Source: Streptomyces fuscichromogenes (GTDB lineage: Bacteria > Actinomycetota > Actinomycetes > Streptomycetales > Streptomycetaceae). Taken from it: DNA of 64,000 bases. Below are positions 51,716 through 59,090 of this stretch, piece after piece (the stretch's first letter is position 1; every line of letters starts with the position of its first letter). The notes below the pieces were generated by a model. It was not told the DNA's origin and did not search any database. It saw only the letters and a program-made list of their open reading frames with translations. The translations under genes were made by a program, and so were the position numbers. The stretch is taken from NCBI RefSeq assembly GCF_014645815.1, contig NZ_BMML01000007.1, positions 310,001-374,000 on the forward strand, given 5' to 3'.

Positions 51716-53326
51716 CTACCGGTCGGCGGCCGCCGCCACCTCCCGCGCCCACCGGTAGTCCGCCTTGCCGCTCGGCGACCGCTGGATGGCCTCGGCGATC
51801 ACCAGCTGTCGGGGGACCTTGTAACCGGCCAGATGGGTACGGCAGTGGGTCTGGATGTCCGAGAGGGAGGGCGGCTCGGCACCGTCGCGCAGCTGCACCA
51901 CGGCCGCCACATGACTGCCCCAGGTGGCGTCCGGCACCCCGGCGACGAGCGCGTCGTACACGTCCGGGTGCGACTTCAGCGCCTGTTCGACCTCCTCCGG
52001 GTACACCTTCTCGCCCCCGGTGTTGATGCACTGCGAGCCCCGGCCGAGCACGTTCACGACGCCGTCCTCGTCGACGGTCGCCATGTCGCCGAGCAGCACC
52101 CACCGCCGGCCGTCCTTCTCGAAGAACGTCTCGGCGGTTTTCACCGGGTCGTTGTAGTAGCCGAGCGGTACGTGTCCGCTCTGCGCTACCCGGCCGATCT
52201 CGCCCACCGCCACCGGTTCATGGGTGACCGGATCGACCACCTGAGTACGGGAGTTGACGCGGACGCGGAAGCCGCTGCCGGCCCCTGAGTCATTGGTCGC
52301 GGTGCCGTTGAAGCCGGACTCGGAGGACCCGAAGTTGTTCAGCAGCATGGCGTTCGGGACGAGTTCGCTGAACTGTCGGCGCACGGTCTCGGAGAGGATC
52401 GCTCCGGAGGAGGAGACGCTGAACATGGAGGAGCAGTCGGTGCCCTTCAACGGCCCGCGCAGAGCGTCGATCAGCGGGCGCAGCATCGCGTCGCCGACCA
52501 GCGACATGCTGCTGACCCTCTCCTTCTCGACGGTCCGCAGCACCTCCGCGGGCACGAACTTGCGGTGGATCACCACCCGTTGCCCGAAGTTGAAGCCGAT
52601 GAGGGAGGTGAGGGTCGACGTGCCGTGCATCAGCGGGGGAGTGGGGAAGAAGGTGATCCCGGTCCCGCCCGCCGCCACCCGCTCGGCCAGCTCCTCCGGC
52701 CGCTTCACCGGCTCGCCGGTGGGTGCACCGCCGCCCAGTCCGGCGAAGAACAGGTCCTCCTGACGCCACATCACCCCCTTGGGCATCCCGGTGGTGCCGC
52801 CGGTGTAGATGATGAACAGGTCGTCCGCCGAGCGCGCGGGGAACCCCCGCCCGGGCGACCCGGCGTCCTCGGCCTCGGTGAAGGGCAGGGCCTTGAGTTC
52901 CGACGTCGGCTCGCCCACCCGCACCAGGTGCCGCAACTTCGGAGCCCTGGGCAGCGCCGCCGCCACCCGGTCGTCGAACTCCGCGTCGAAGACCAGCGCG
53001 ACCAGGTCGGCGTCCCGGTAGAGGTACGCCAACTCTTCCTCGACGTAGCGGTAGTTGACGTTGACCGGCACGACCCGCGCCTTCATGCACCCGAAGACGG
53101 TCTGGAGGTACTCGATCCCGTTGTAGAGGTGCAGGCCGAGATGCTCGCCGGGGCGGATCCCGCTGTCGATCAGGTGATGGCCGATGCGGTTGGCGGCGGC
53201 GTCCAGCTCGGCGTAGGTCAACCGGCGTTCCGCGCCCGTGCCGGGGTGGTCGACGTACACGAGCGCCTCGCGGTCCGAGGCCACGTCGACGACCGACTCG
53301 AACAGATCGGCAAGGTTGTACTCCAC
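51716..53326 (-). CDS. fadD19: Steroid-CoA ligase, FadD19-like
   Basis: 536 residues of the ANL family. P-loop YTGGTTGMPKGVMWRQED near residue 175, FGSSESGFNG, LGRGSQCINTGGEKVYPEEV and C-terminal SPSGKADYRW with the catalytic Lys near 523 all match mycobacterial FadD19 closely. In rhodococci FadD19 is needed to activate C24-branched sterol side chains; mycobacterial FadD19 thioesterifies C27 steroid acids. The GTG at 53326 is set by GGAGGAGCG. It is divergent from the echA19-like gene exactly as in M. tuberculosis, with two candidate operators between them. Confidence 0.87.
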   Translation of the reverse strand: MEYNLADLFESVVDVASDREALVYVDHPGTGAERRLTYAELDAAANRIGHHLIDSGIRPGEHLGLHLYNGIEYLQTVFGCMKARVVPVNVNYRYVEEELAYLYRDADLVALVFDAEFDDRVAAALPRAPKLRHLVRVGEPTSELKALPFTEAEDAGSPGRGFPARSADDLFIIYTGGTTGMPKGVMWRQEDLFFAGLGGGAPTGEPVKRPEELAERVAAGGTGITFFPTPPLMHGTSTLTSLIGFNFGQRVVIHRKFVPAEVLRTVEKERVSSMSLVGDAMLRPLIDALRGPLKGTDCSSMFSVSSSGAILSETVRRQFSELVPNAMLLNNFGSSESGFNGTATNDSGAGSGFRVRVNSRTQVVDPVTHEPVAVGEIGRVAQSGHVPLGYYNDPVKTAETFFEKDGRRWVLLGDMATVDEDGVVNVLGRGSQCINTGGEKVYPEEVEQALKSHPDVYDALVAGVPDATWGSHVAAVVQLRDGAEPPSLSDIQTHCRTHLAGYKVPRQLVIAEAIQRSPSGKADYRWAREVAAAADR

Positions 53327-53431
53327 CGCTCCTCCTGACCCCGGCGACCGTGACGAAGAAAGGCGCACCTGTCCGTTCGCCGGTCATCAGAGCAAAGGGC
53401 GCGGCAAGTGTGAAGGGTTCGCGCGAAGAAA

Positions 53432-53448
53432 TCTGACTGTCTGTCAGA
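53432..53448. promoter_or_regulatory. Shared operator candidate TCTGAC-N6-TCAGA (copy 2)
   Basis: TCTGACTGTCTGTCAGA, flanked by GAAGAAA and AAACCCTT, in the divergent fadD19/echA19 gap. Arms, 6-base spacing and right flank repeat those at 36332-36348. It is likely the binding site of a TetR-family repressor controlling both loci. Confidence 0.7.
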
Positions 53449-53475
53449 AAACCCTTGAAGTGCCTCCCGGCCTAC

Positions 53476-53489
53476 TGCAACCTGTTCTC
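53476..53489. promoter_or_regulatory. Near-match to the KstR operator
   Basis: TGCAACCTGTTCTC fits TNNAACNNGTTNNA except the last base (C in place of A). It is 24 bp upstream of the echA19-like start. With the perfect site at 29846 this could put the ltp module under KstR too, but a chance match is possible. Confidence 0.4.
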
Positions 53490-53513
53490 GTTCTTTCAGA
53501 GGGGAGACGGTCC

Positions 53514-54314
53514 ATGGGTGGGACGGAACACCTCACCGTGCGGCGCGAGGGCGCCACACTGGTGCTCACGCTCAACAGGCCCGAGGCCAAGAACGCGCTC
53601 TCGATCTCCATGCTCGTCGGCCTGTACGACGGCTGGATCGAGGCCGACGAGGACGACGGCGTCCGCTCGATCGTGCTCACCGGGGCCGGCGGCGCCTTCT
53701 GCGCCGGGATGGACCTCAAGGCGCTGGCCGGACAGGGCATGGCGGGGGAGCACCTGCGTGACCGGCTGAAAGCCGACCCCGACCTGCACTGGAAGGCGAT
53801 GCTCCGCCACCATCGCCCGCGCAAACCGGTGATCGCCGCCGTCGAGGGGTACTGCGTGGCAGGCGGCACGGAGATCCTCCAGGGCACCGACATCCGGGTG
53901 GCGGGCGAGTCCGCGACCTTCGGCCTCTTCGAGGTCCGGCGGGGGCTCTTCCCGATCGGTGGCTCCACCGTCCGGCTGCAACGCCAGATCCCGCGCACCC
54001 ACGCCCTGGAGATGCTGCTCACCGGGCGGCCGTACAGCGCGCGGGAGGCCGCCGACATCGGGCTGGTCGGACATGTCGTTGCGGACGGCGGCGCGCTCGA
54101 CAAGGCCCTGGAGATCGCCGAGCAGATCAACGCGTGCGGGCCGCTGGCGGTCGAGGCGGTCAAGGCGTCGGTGTACGAGTCCGCGGAGCTGACGGAGACC
54201 GACGGGCTCGCCGCCGAGCTGAAGCGGGGGTGGCCGATCTTCGACACGGCGGACGCGAAGGAAGGGGCTCGCGCTTTCGCGGAGAAGCGGGCGCCCGATT
54301 ACAAGCGCGCGTGA
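53514..54314 (+). CDS. echA19: Enoyl-CoA hydratase, EchA19-like
   Basis: 266 residues, crotonase fold. The oxyanion-hole segments are LTGAGGAFCAGMDLKAL (about 57-73) and the glycine-rich VEGYCVAGGTEIL; GLFEVRRGLFPIGGSTVRLQ follows the EchA19 pattern. The ATG at 53514 has GGGGAGACGG upstream. EchA19 hydrates sterol side-chain enoyl-CoA thioesters. It is divergent from fadD19 and heads a four-gene row with DUF35, ltp4-like and ltp3-like genes, although a 105-bp gap with an inverted repeat element separates it from the DUF35 gene. Confidence 0.88.
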   Translation: MGGTEHLTVRREGATLVLTLNRPEAKNALSISMLVGLYDGWIEADEDDGVRSIVLTGAGGAFCAGMDLKALAGQGMAGEHLRDRLKADPDLHWKAMLRHHRPRKPVIAAVEGYCVAGGTEILQGTDIRVAGESATFGLFEVRRGLFPIGGSTVRLQRQIPRTHALEMLLTGRPYSAREAADIGLVGHVVADGGALDKALEIAEQINACGPLAVEAVKASVYESAELTETDGLAAELKRGWPIFDTADAKEGARAFAEKRAPDYKRA

Positions 54315-54349
54315 GTTTCGAGGTGCGCTTGACGCTGCGGGCCGTGTGT

Positions 54350-54377
54350 GGCTGGTCGCGCAGTTCCCCGCGCCCCT
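54350..54377 (-). repeat. Interspersed 28-bp repeat, copy 2 (inverted)
   Basis: Exact reverse complement of 34260-34287. Its right end merges into the stem GCGCCCC-TCAC-GGGGCGC (54370-54387). It lies between the echA19-like and DUF35 genes, inside an otherwise operon-like row. Confidence 0.85.
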
Positions 54378-54419
54378 CACGGGGCGCTGCACAGCGACCT
54401 TCTCAAGGAGGCAGCGCCG

Positions 54420-55361
54420 ATGCCCGAAGTTCTCAAAGCCCCCCTCGTCGTCGAGTTTCCCTTCACCCGGTCCCTCGGGCCCGTCCAGAGTGCTTTTCTC
54501 ACCGGGCTGCGCGAGCGCGTCGTCCTCGGGGTGAAGACCGGCGACGGCCGCACCCTCGTCCCGCCCGTCGAGTACGACCCCGTCACCGCCGAGGAGATCC
54601 GCGACCTGGTCGAGGTCGCCCCCACCGGGACCGTCACCACCTGGGCCTGGAACCACGAACCCCGCCGCGGCCAGCCCCTCGGCACCCCCTTCGCCTGGGT
54701 ACTGGTCCGGCTCGACGGTGCCGACACCGCCCTGCTGCACGCCCTGGACGCCCCCGGCCCCGAGGCCGTGCACACCGGCATGCGGGTCCGGATCCGCTGG
54801 GCCGGGGAGCGCGTCGGCGCCATCACCGACATCGCCTGCTTCGAGCCGTACGACGGCGAGTCGGCCGAACCCGGCGGGCACGACGGCACGTTCGAGGACG
54901 CGGTGCACGGCATCGTCGCCCACGCCCGACTCGACTACACCTACTCGCCCGGCCGGGCCCAGACCGCCTACATCAACGCCCTGTCGTCCCAGCGGACGTT
55001 CGGCGAGCGCTGCCCCTCCTGCCGGAAGGTGTACGTCCCGCCGAGGGGTGCGTGCCCCACCTGTGGGGTGGCCACATCGGAACAGGTCGAGGTGGGTCCC
55101 GGGGGCACGGTCACCACCTTCTGCATCGTCAACATCAAGGCGAAGAACCTCGACATCGAGGTGCCGTACGTCTACGCCCACATCGCCCTCGACGGCGCCG
55201 GGCTCGCCCTGCACGGCCGGATCGGCGGCATCCCGTACGACCAGGTACGGATGGGGCTGCGGGTGGAGCCGGTGTGGAGCGAGGGCGCCCGCTACCCGGA
55301 CCACTACCGGCCCACCGGCGAACCCGACGCGGACTACGACACGTACAAGGAGCTGCTGTGA
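54420..55361 (+). CDS. DUF35 OB-fold/zinc-ribbon protein (Rv3521-like)
   Basis: 313 residues. Two OB-like halves flank a rubredoxin-type zinc ribbon CPSCRKVYVPPRGACPTCG (Cys at about 198, 201, 212, 215). AAGGAGG precedes the ATG. Such proteins are obligate partners of Ltp-type thiolase-like aldolases, shaping a channel for the acyl-CoA. Size and position match mycobacterial Rv3521, which stands directly before ltp4 and ltp3, as here. It overlaps the ltp4-like gene by 4 bp (GTGA). The partner inference rests on family knowledge. Confidence 0.87.
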   Translation: MPEVLKAPLVVEFPFTRSLGPVQSAFLTGLRERVVLGVKTGDGRTLVPPVEYDPVTAEEIRDLVEVAPTGTVTTWAWNHEPRRGQPLGTPFAWVLVRLDGADTALLHALDAPGPEAVHTGMRVRIRWAGERVGAITDIACFEPYDGESAEPGGHDGTFEDAVHGIVAHARLDYTYSPGRAQTAYINALSSQRTFGERCPSCRKVYVPPRGACPTCGVATSEQVEVGPGGTVTTFCIVNIKAKNLDIEVPYVYAHIALDGAGLALHGRIGGIPYDQVRMGLRVEPVWSEGARYPDHYRPTGEPDADYDTYKELL

Positions 55362-56410
55362 CGCGTGACATCGCACTGGTCGCCTTCGCGCAGACCGACC
55401 ACCGCCGTACCAGCGAGGAGCTCTCCGAGGTCGAGATGCTCATGCCGGTCCTGCACGACGTGCTCGGACAGACCGGCCTGAGGACCGCCGACATCGGCTT
55501 CACCTGTTCCGGCTCCAGCGACTACCTGGCCGGCCGGGCCTTCTCCTTCACCCTCGCCCTCGACGGCGTCGGCGCCTGGCCGCCCATCTCCGAGTCGCAC
55601 GTCGAGATGGACGGCGCCTGGGCCCTGTACGAGGCCTGGACCAAGCTGCTCACCGGGGACGCGGACACCGCGCTCGTCTACTCGTACGGCAAGTCCTCGC
55701 CCGGCTCGGTGCGGGACGTGCTGACCCGGCAGCTCGACCCCTACTACGTGGCTCCCCTGTGGCCCGACTCCGTCGCCCTCGCCGCCCTCCAGGCCCAGGC
55801 CCTCGTCGACGCGGGGGAGACCGACGAGCCCGCACTGGCCGCCGTCGGCGCCCGCAGCAGGGCGGACGCGGCGGCGGCCAACCCCCATGCGCAGCTCCGG
55901 GGTCCGGTACCGCAGGGGGACTACCTGGTACGGCCGCTGCGCACCGGCGACTGCCCGCCGATCGGCGACGGCGCCGCCGCCGTGATCCTCGCGGCCGGGG
56001 AGCGGGCCCGGGAGCTGTGCGAGCGGCCCGCCTGGATCCGGGGCATCGACCACCGCATCGAGGCGCACGGCCTGGGCGTCCGCGACCTGACCGACTCGCC
56101 GTCCGCGCGGCTCGCCGCCGAGCGGGCCGGCGCCTTCGAACGGCCCGTGGACACCGCGGAGTTGCATGCGCCGTTCAGCTCGCAGGAGGTCGTGCTGCGC
56201 AAGGCGCTGCGACTCGGCGACGACGTGCGCGTGAACCCCTCCGGCGGCGCCCTCGCCGCCAACCCGATCATGGCCGCCGGACTGATCCGCATCGGCGAGG
56301 CCGCCGCCCGCATCCACCGCGGCGAGTCCGACCGTGCCCTCGCCCACGCCACCTCCGGCCCCTGCCTGCAGCAGAACCTGGTCGCCGTACTCGAAGGGGA
56401 TCCGCGATGA
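55358..56410 (+). CDS. ltp4: Thiolase-like lipid-transfer protein, Ltp4-like
   Basis: 350 residues, thiolase fold. At the thiolase nucleophile position the chain reads SHVEMDGAWALYEAW, so the acylated Cys is missing and thiolysis is ruled out on family grounds. GDCPPIGDGAAAVILAA and a C-terminal HAPFSSQEVVL segment mark the Ltp clade. In rhodococci Ltp3 and Ltp4 are required for degrading sterols with a branched C24 side chain, and related Ltp2 is a retro-aldolase. The GTG at 55358 overlaps the DUF35 stop, and the stop overlaps the next start (ATGA), so the three should be translated together. Confidence 0.86.
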   Translation: MTRDIALVAFAQTDHRRTSEELSEVEMLMPVLHDVLGQTGLRTADIGFTCSGSSDYLAGRAFSFTLALDGVGAWPPISESHVEMDGAWALYEAWTKLLTGDADTALVYSYGKSSPGSVRDVLTRQLDPYYVAPLWPDSVALAALQAQALVDAGETDEPALAAVGARSRADAAAANPHAQLRGPVPQGDYLVRPLRTGDCPPIGDGAAAVILAAGERARELCERPAWIRGIDHRIEAHGLGVRDLTDSPSARLAAERAGAFERPVDTAELHAPFSSQEVVLRKALRLGDDVRVNPSGGALAANPIMAAGLIRIGEAAARIHRGESDRALAHATSGPCLQQNLVAVLEGDPR

Positions 56411-57573
56411 GCAAGGAGCCCGTGGCCGTCGTAGGGATCGGCCAGACCAAGCACGTGGCGGCCCGGCGGGACGTGTCGATCGCCGGGCTGGTCCGCGAGG
56501 CCGCGCGACGCGCCCTCGACGACGCCGAGCTGGAGTGGGCCGACGTCGACGCCGTCGTCATCGGCAAGGCGCCCGACTTCTTCGAGGGCGTGATGATGCC
56601 GGAGCTGTACCTGGCGGACGCGCTGGGGGCGGTGGGCAAACCCATGTTGCGGGTCCACACGGCGGGCTCGGTGGGCGGCTCGACCGCGCTCGTCGCGGCC
56701 AACCTCGTCGCCGCCCGTGTCCACTCCACGGTGCTGACCCTCGCCTTCGAAAAGCAGTCCGAGTCCAACGCCATGTGGGGGCTGTCGCTGCCGATCCCCT
56801 TCCAGCAGCCGCTGCTGGCGGGCGCGGGCGGTTTCTTCGCACCCCATGTGCGGGCCTACATGCGACGCAGCGGTGCCCCCGACACCGTCGGCTCGCTGGT
56901 CGCCTACAAGGACCGGCGCAACGCGCTCAAGAACCCCTACGCCCACCTCCACGAGCACGACATCACCCTGGAGAAGGTCCAGGCGTCCCCCATGCTGTGG
57001 GACCCCATCCGCTACTCGGAGACCTGCCCCTCCTCCGACGGCGCCTGCGCCATGGTCCTCACCGACCGCGCCGGAGCCGCCCGCTGCGCGAAGCCGCCGG
57101 CCTGGATGCTCGGCGGCGCCATGCGCAGCGAGCCCACCCTCTTCGCCGGCAAGGACGCGGTGTCGCCGCAGGCCGGGAAGGACTGCGCCGCCGACGTCTA
57201 CCGCCAGGCGGGCATCGCCGACCCGCGCCGCGACATCGACGCCGTCGAGATGTACGTGCCGTTCTCCTGGTACGAGCCCATGTGGCTGGAGAACCTCGGT
57301 TTCGCCGAGGAGGGCGGGGGCTGGAAACTCACCGAATCGGGTGTCACCGAACTCGACGGTGACCTTCCCGTCAACATGTCGGGCGGTGTTCTCTCCACCA
57401 ATCCGATCGGCGCCTCCGGGATGATCCGGTTCGCCGAAGCCGCCCTCCAGGTGCGCGGCCAGGCCGGAGAACACCAGGTGGACGGCGCCCGGAAGGTGCT
57501 CGGCCACGCCTACGGCGGCGGTTCCCAGTTCTTCTCCATGTGGCTCGTCGGCGCGACCGCCCCCGACAACTGA
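56407..57573 (+). CDS. ltp3: Thiolase-like lipid-transfer protein, Ltp3-like
   Basis: 388 residues, thiolase fold. The usual Cys-Ser-Gly nucleophile region is HTAGSVGGSTALVAANLV, again without Cys. YSETCPSSDGACAMVLTD, VEMYVPFSWYEPM, NMSGGVLSTNPIGASGMIRF and GHAYGGGSQFFSMW are present, as in Ltp3-type aldolases. It overlaps the ltp4-like gene by 4 bp and ends the module. With FadD19, EchA19 and the DUF35 protein it would activate, hydrate and cleave a branched sterol side chain. Confidence 0.87.
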   Translation: MSKEPVAVVGIGQTKHVAARRDVSIAGLVREAARRALDDAELEWADVDAVVIGKAPDFFEGVMMPELYLADALGAVGKPMLRVHTAGSVGGSTALVAANLVAARVHSTVLTLAFEKQSESNAMWGLSLPIPFQQPLLAGAGGFFAPHVRAYMRRSGAPDTVGSLVAYKDRRNALKNPYAHLHEHDITLEKVQASPMLWDPIRYSETCPSSDGACAMVLTDRAGAARCAKPPAWMLGGAMRSEPTLFAGKDAVSPQAGKDCAADVYRQAGIADPRRDIDAVEMYVPFSWYEPMWLENLGFAEEGGGWKLTESGVTELDGDLPVNMSGGVLSTNPIGASGMIRFAEAALQVRGQAGEHQVDGARKVLGHAYGGGSQFFSMWLVGATAPDN

Positions 57574-57593
57574 AAGGACCCGTTCACGTGGCC

Positions 57594-57622
57594 TGTTGAG
57601 GGCCGGAACCGAAAGCTAGGCT
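57594..57622 (+). promoter_or_regulatory. Candidate promoter of the DUF397 gene
   Basis: TGTTGA (57594-57599) and TAGGCT (57617-57622) are separated by 17 bp, 35 bp upstream of the GTG. The -10 is good for Streptomyces and the -35 moderate. Confidence 0.4.
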
Positions 57623-57656
57623 GGCCGCGGACGACGAATTCGGGAGGAGCACGGAC

Positions 57657-57899
57657 GTGGCCGAGAGCACCATCCAGCAGCAGCCGGTACGGGGCTGGGA
57701 CAAGCCGGAGCTGGACCTCAGCGAGGCCGATTGGCAGTCCAGCAGCCGAGGCCTGGGGGATGTCCAGATCGCCTTTGTCGAGGGATTCATCGCGATGCGC
57801 AACAGCGGCAGCCCGCAGAGCCCTTCCCTGATCTTCACCCCCGCCGAGTGGGGTGCCTTCGTGTCGGGGGCCCGGGAGGGCGAGTTCGACCTGACCTGA
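57657..57899 (+). CDS. DUF397-domain small protein
   Basis: 80 residues. Family features: WQSSSRGLGDVQIAFVEGFIAMRNS, then FTPAEWGAFVSGAREGEFDL at the end. GGGAGGAG precedes the GTG. DUF397 proteins usually sit beside an XRE/DUF5753 regulator in Streptomyces and act with it; none is adjacent here, so this is an orphan. A very strong hairpin follows. Confidence 0.88.
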   Translation: MAESTIQQQPVRGWDKPELDLSEADWQSSSRGLGDVQIAFVEGFIAMRNSGSPQSPSLIFTPAEWGAFVSGAREGEFDLT

Positions 57900-57980
57900 G
57901 CGTCTCCCCCGGACTCCGCGACACAGAGGGTGAGCCGGGGGGTGTTCCGCAAGGATTTCCGGACACGTGACCGGCAGCGC

Positions 57981-58021
57981 CTTTCCGGGGCCACCGCCTG
58001 AGACAGGCTGGCCCCGGAAAG
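57981..58021 (+). terminator. Strong two-part hairpin between DUF397 and USP genes
   Basis: CTTTCCGGGGCCA (57981-57993) pairs perfectly with TGGCCCCGGAAAG (58009-58021). Inside, GCCTG-AGA-CAGGC extends the stem after a 2-base bulge. It probably terminates the DUF397 transcript; it also lies 29 bp before the next start, so it may act in that leader. Confidence 0.75.
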
Positions 58022-58050
58022 GGAAGGTCGCATTCCGGAGGTGAGGAACG

Positions 58051-58959
58051 ATGAGCAGTGCGCCGGTCATCGTCGCGGCGGACGGTTCGGACGACAGCCT
58101 GCGCGCCCTGGACTGGGCCGTACGGGCGGCCCGGCAACGGGACGCTCCGCTGCGGGTGGTGCACGTACGCCAGTACGCCGCCTGGGGGCAGCCGGACGTC
58201 CTGGTCGCCGGCGAGCCGGAAGCGGCGGGCGACCCCGTGCTCGACGAGGTACGGGACCGGCTGCGCACCGGTGCCGCAGGCGCAGGGCCGCCCGTCGAGT
58301 ACGTCGCCCTGGAAGGCGCCCCCGGCGCGCTGCTGCCCGAACTGGGCGCCGACGCCCAGCTGCTGGTGCTCGGCTCCCGGGGCCGCGGCGGCTTCGTCGG
58401 CCTGCTGCTCGGCTCCACCGGGATGGCCGCCGCCCGCGACGCCGCGTGCCCGTTGGTGGTGGTACCCCGGCCGGGCCGCGAGGTGCACGAGAAAGTGCCC
58501 GCCGAGCCCGGTCCCCGGGTCGTCGTCGGCCTGGACGTGGACCGTCCCGACCAGGCCACCCTCGCCTTCGCCGTCGCGGAGGCCGCCCGGCACGGCGCCC
58601 GGCTCCAGGTGATCGCCGCCTACCCGTGGCCGGTGCGGAGCTGGGCCGCGGCCGGGGAACCCCTCCCGCCCGCCGTCGGCCAGGACGAGATCGAACAGGA
58701 GACCCGGACCCTCGCCGAAGGCTTTCTCGCCCCGCACCTCAAGGACCGCGCGAACCTGCGCGCCGACATCCTCGCGCTGCCCGGCGACGCGGCCGGCCTG
58801 CTGGTGTCCGCCTCCAAGGACGCCACCCTGGTCGTCGTCGGCCGCCACCGCAGGCGGCTGCTCGCCCCGGCCCGGATGGTCGGCTCGGTCACCCAGGCCG
58901 TCCTGCTGCACGCGGCCGCACCGGTCGCGGTGGTGCCGCCGTCGCCACCCCGGGAGTGA
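58051..58959 (+). CDS. Universal stress protein with tandem USP domains
   Basis: 302 residues, two USP domains. The first (residues about 1-145) has VIVAADGSDDS and the ATP loop GSRGRGGFVGLLLGSTG. The second (about 150-295) has VVVGLDVDRPDQ and VVVGRHRRRLLAPARMVGSV, where the ATP loop is less canonical, so only one half may bind nucleotide. GAGGTGAGGAACG precedes the ATG. It stands alone behind the large hairpin. Confidence 0.92.
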   Translation: MSSAPVIVAADGSDDSLRALDWAVRAARQRDAPLRVVHVRQYAAWGQPDVLVAGEPEAAGDPVLDEVRDRLRTGAAGAGPPVEYVALEGAPGALLPELGADAQLLVLGSRGRGGFVGLLLGSTGMAAARDAACPLVVVPRPGREVHEKVPAEPGPRVVVGLDVDRPDQATLAFAVAEAARHGARLQVIAAYPWPVRSWAAAGEPLPPAVGQDEIEQETRTLAEGFLAPHLKDRANLRADILALPGDAAGLLVSASKDATLVVVGRHRRRLLAPARMVGSVTQAVLLHAAAPVAVVPPSPPRE

Positions 58960-59090
58960 TGTCAAGCCCCTTCGGTCAGTTACCGTCAGTAGGGAGCGGA
59001 TCACCGTCGTCAGGCGTACGCTGAGCTGCCTGCAAGCCACGGTGCGCGTTCGCCCCCCGCGTTCGCGTCCCGCCGTGGCGGGGGGTGGTC

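Noticed and set aside
55358..57573. Genuine acetyl-CoA acetyltransferases (thiolases)
   Set aside because: Both proteins lack the nucleophilic Cys and follow a DUF35 gene, pointing to Ltp-type aldolases.
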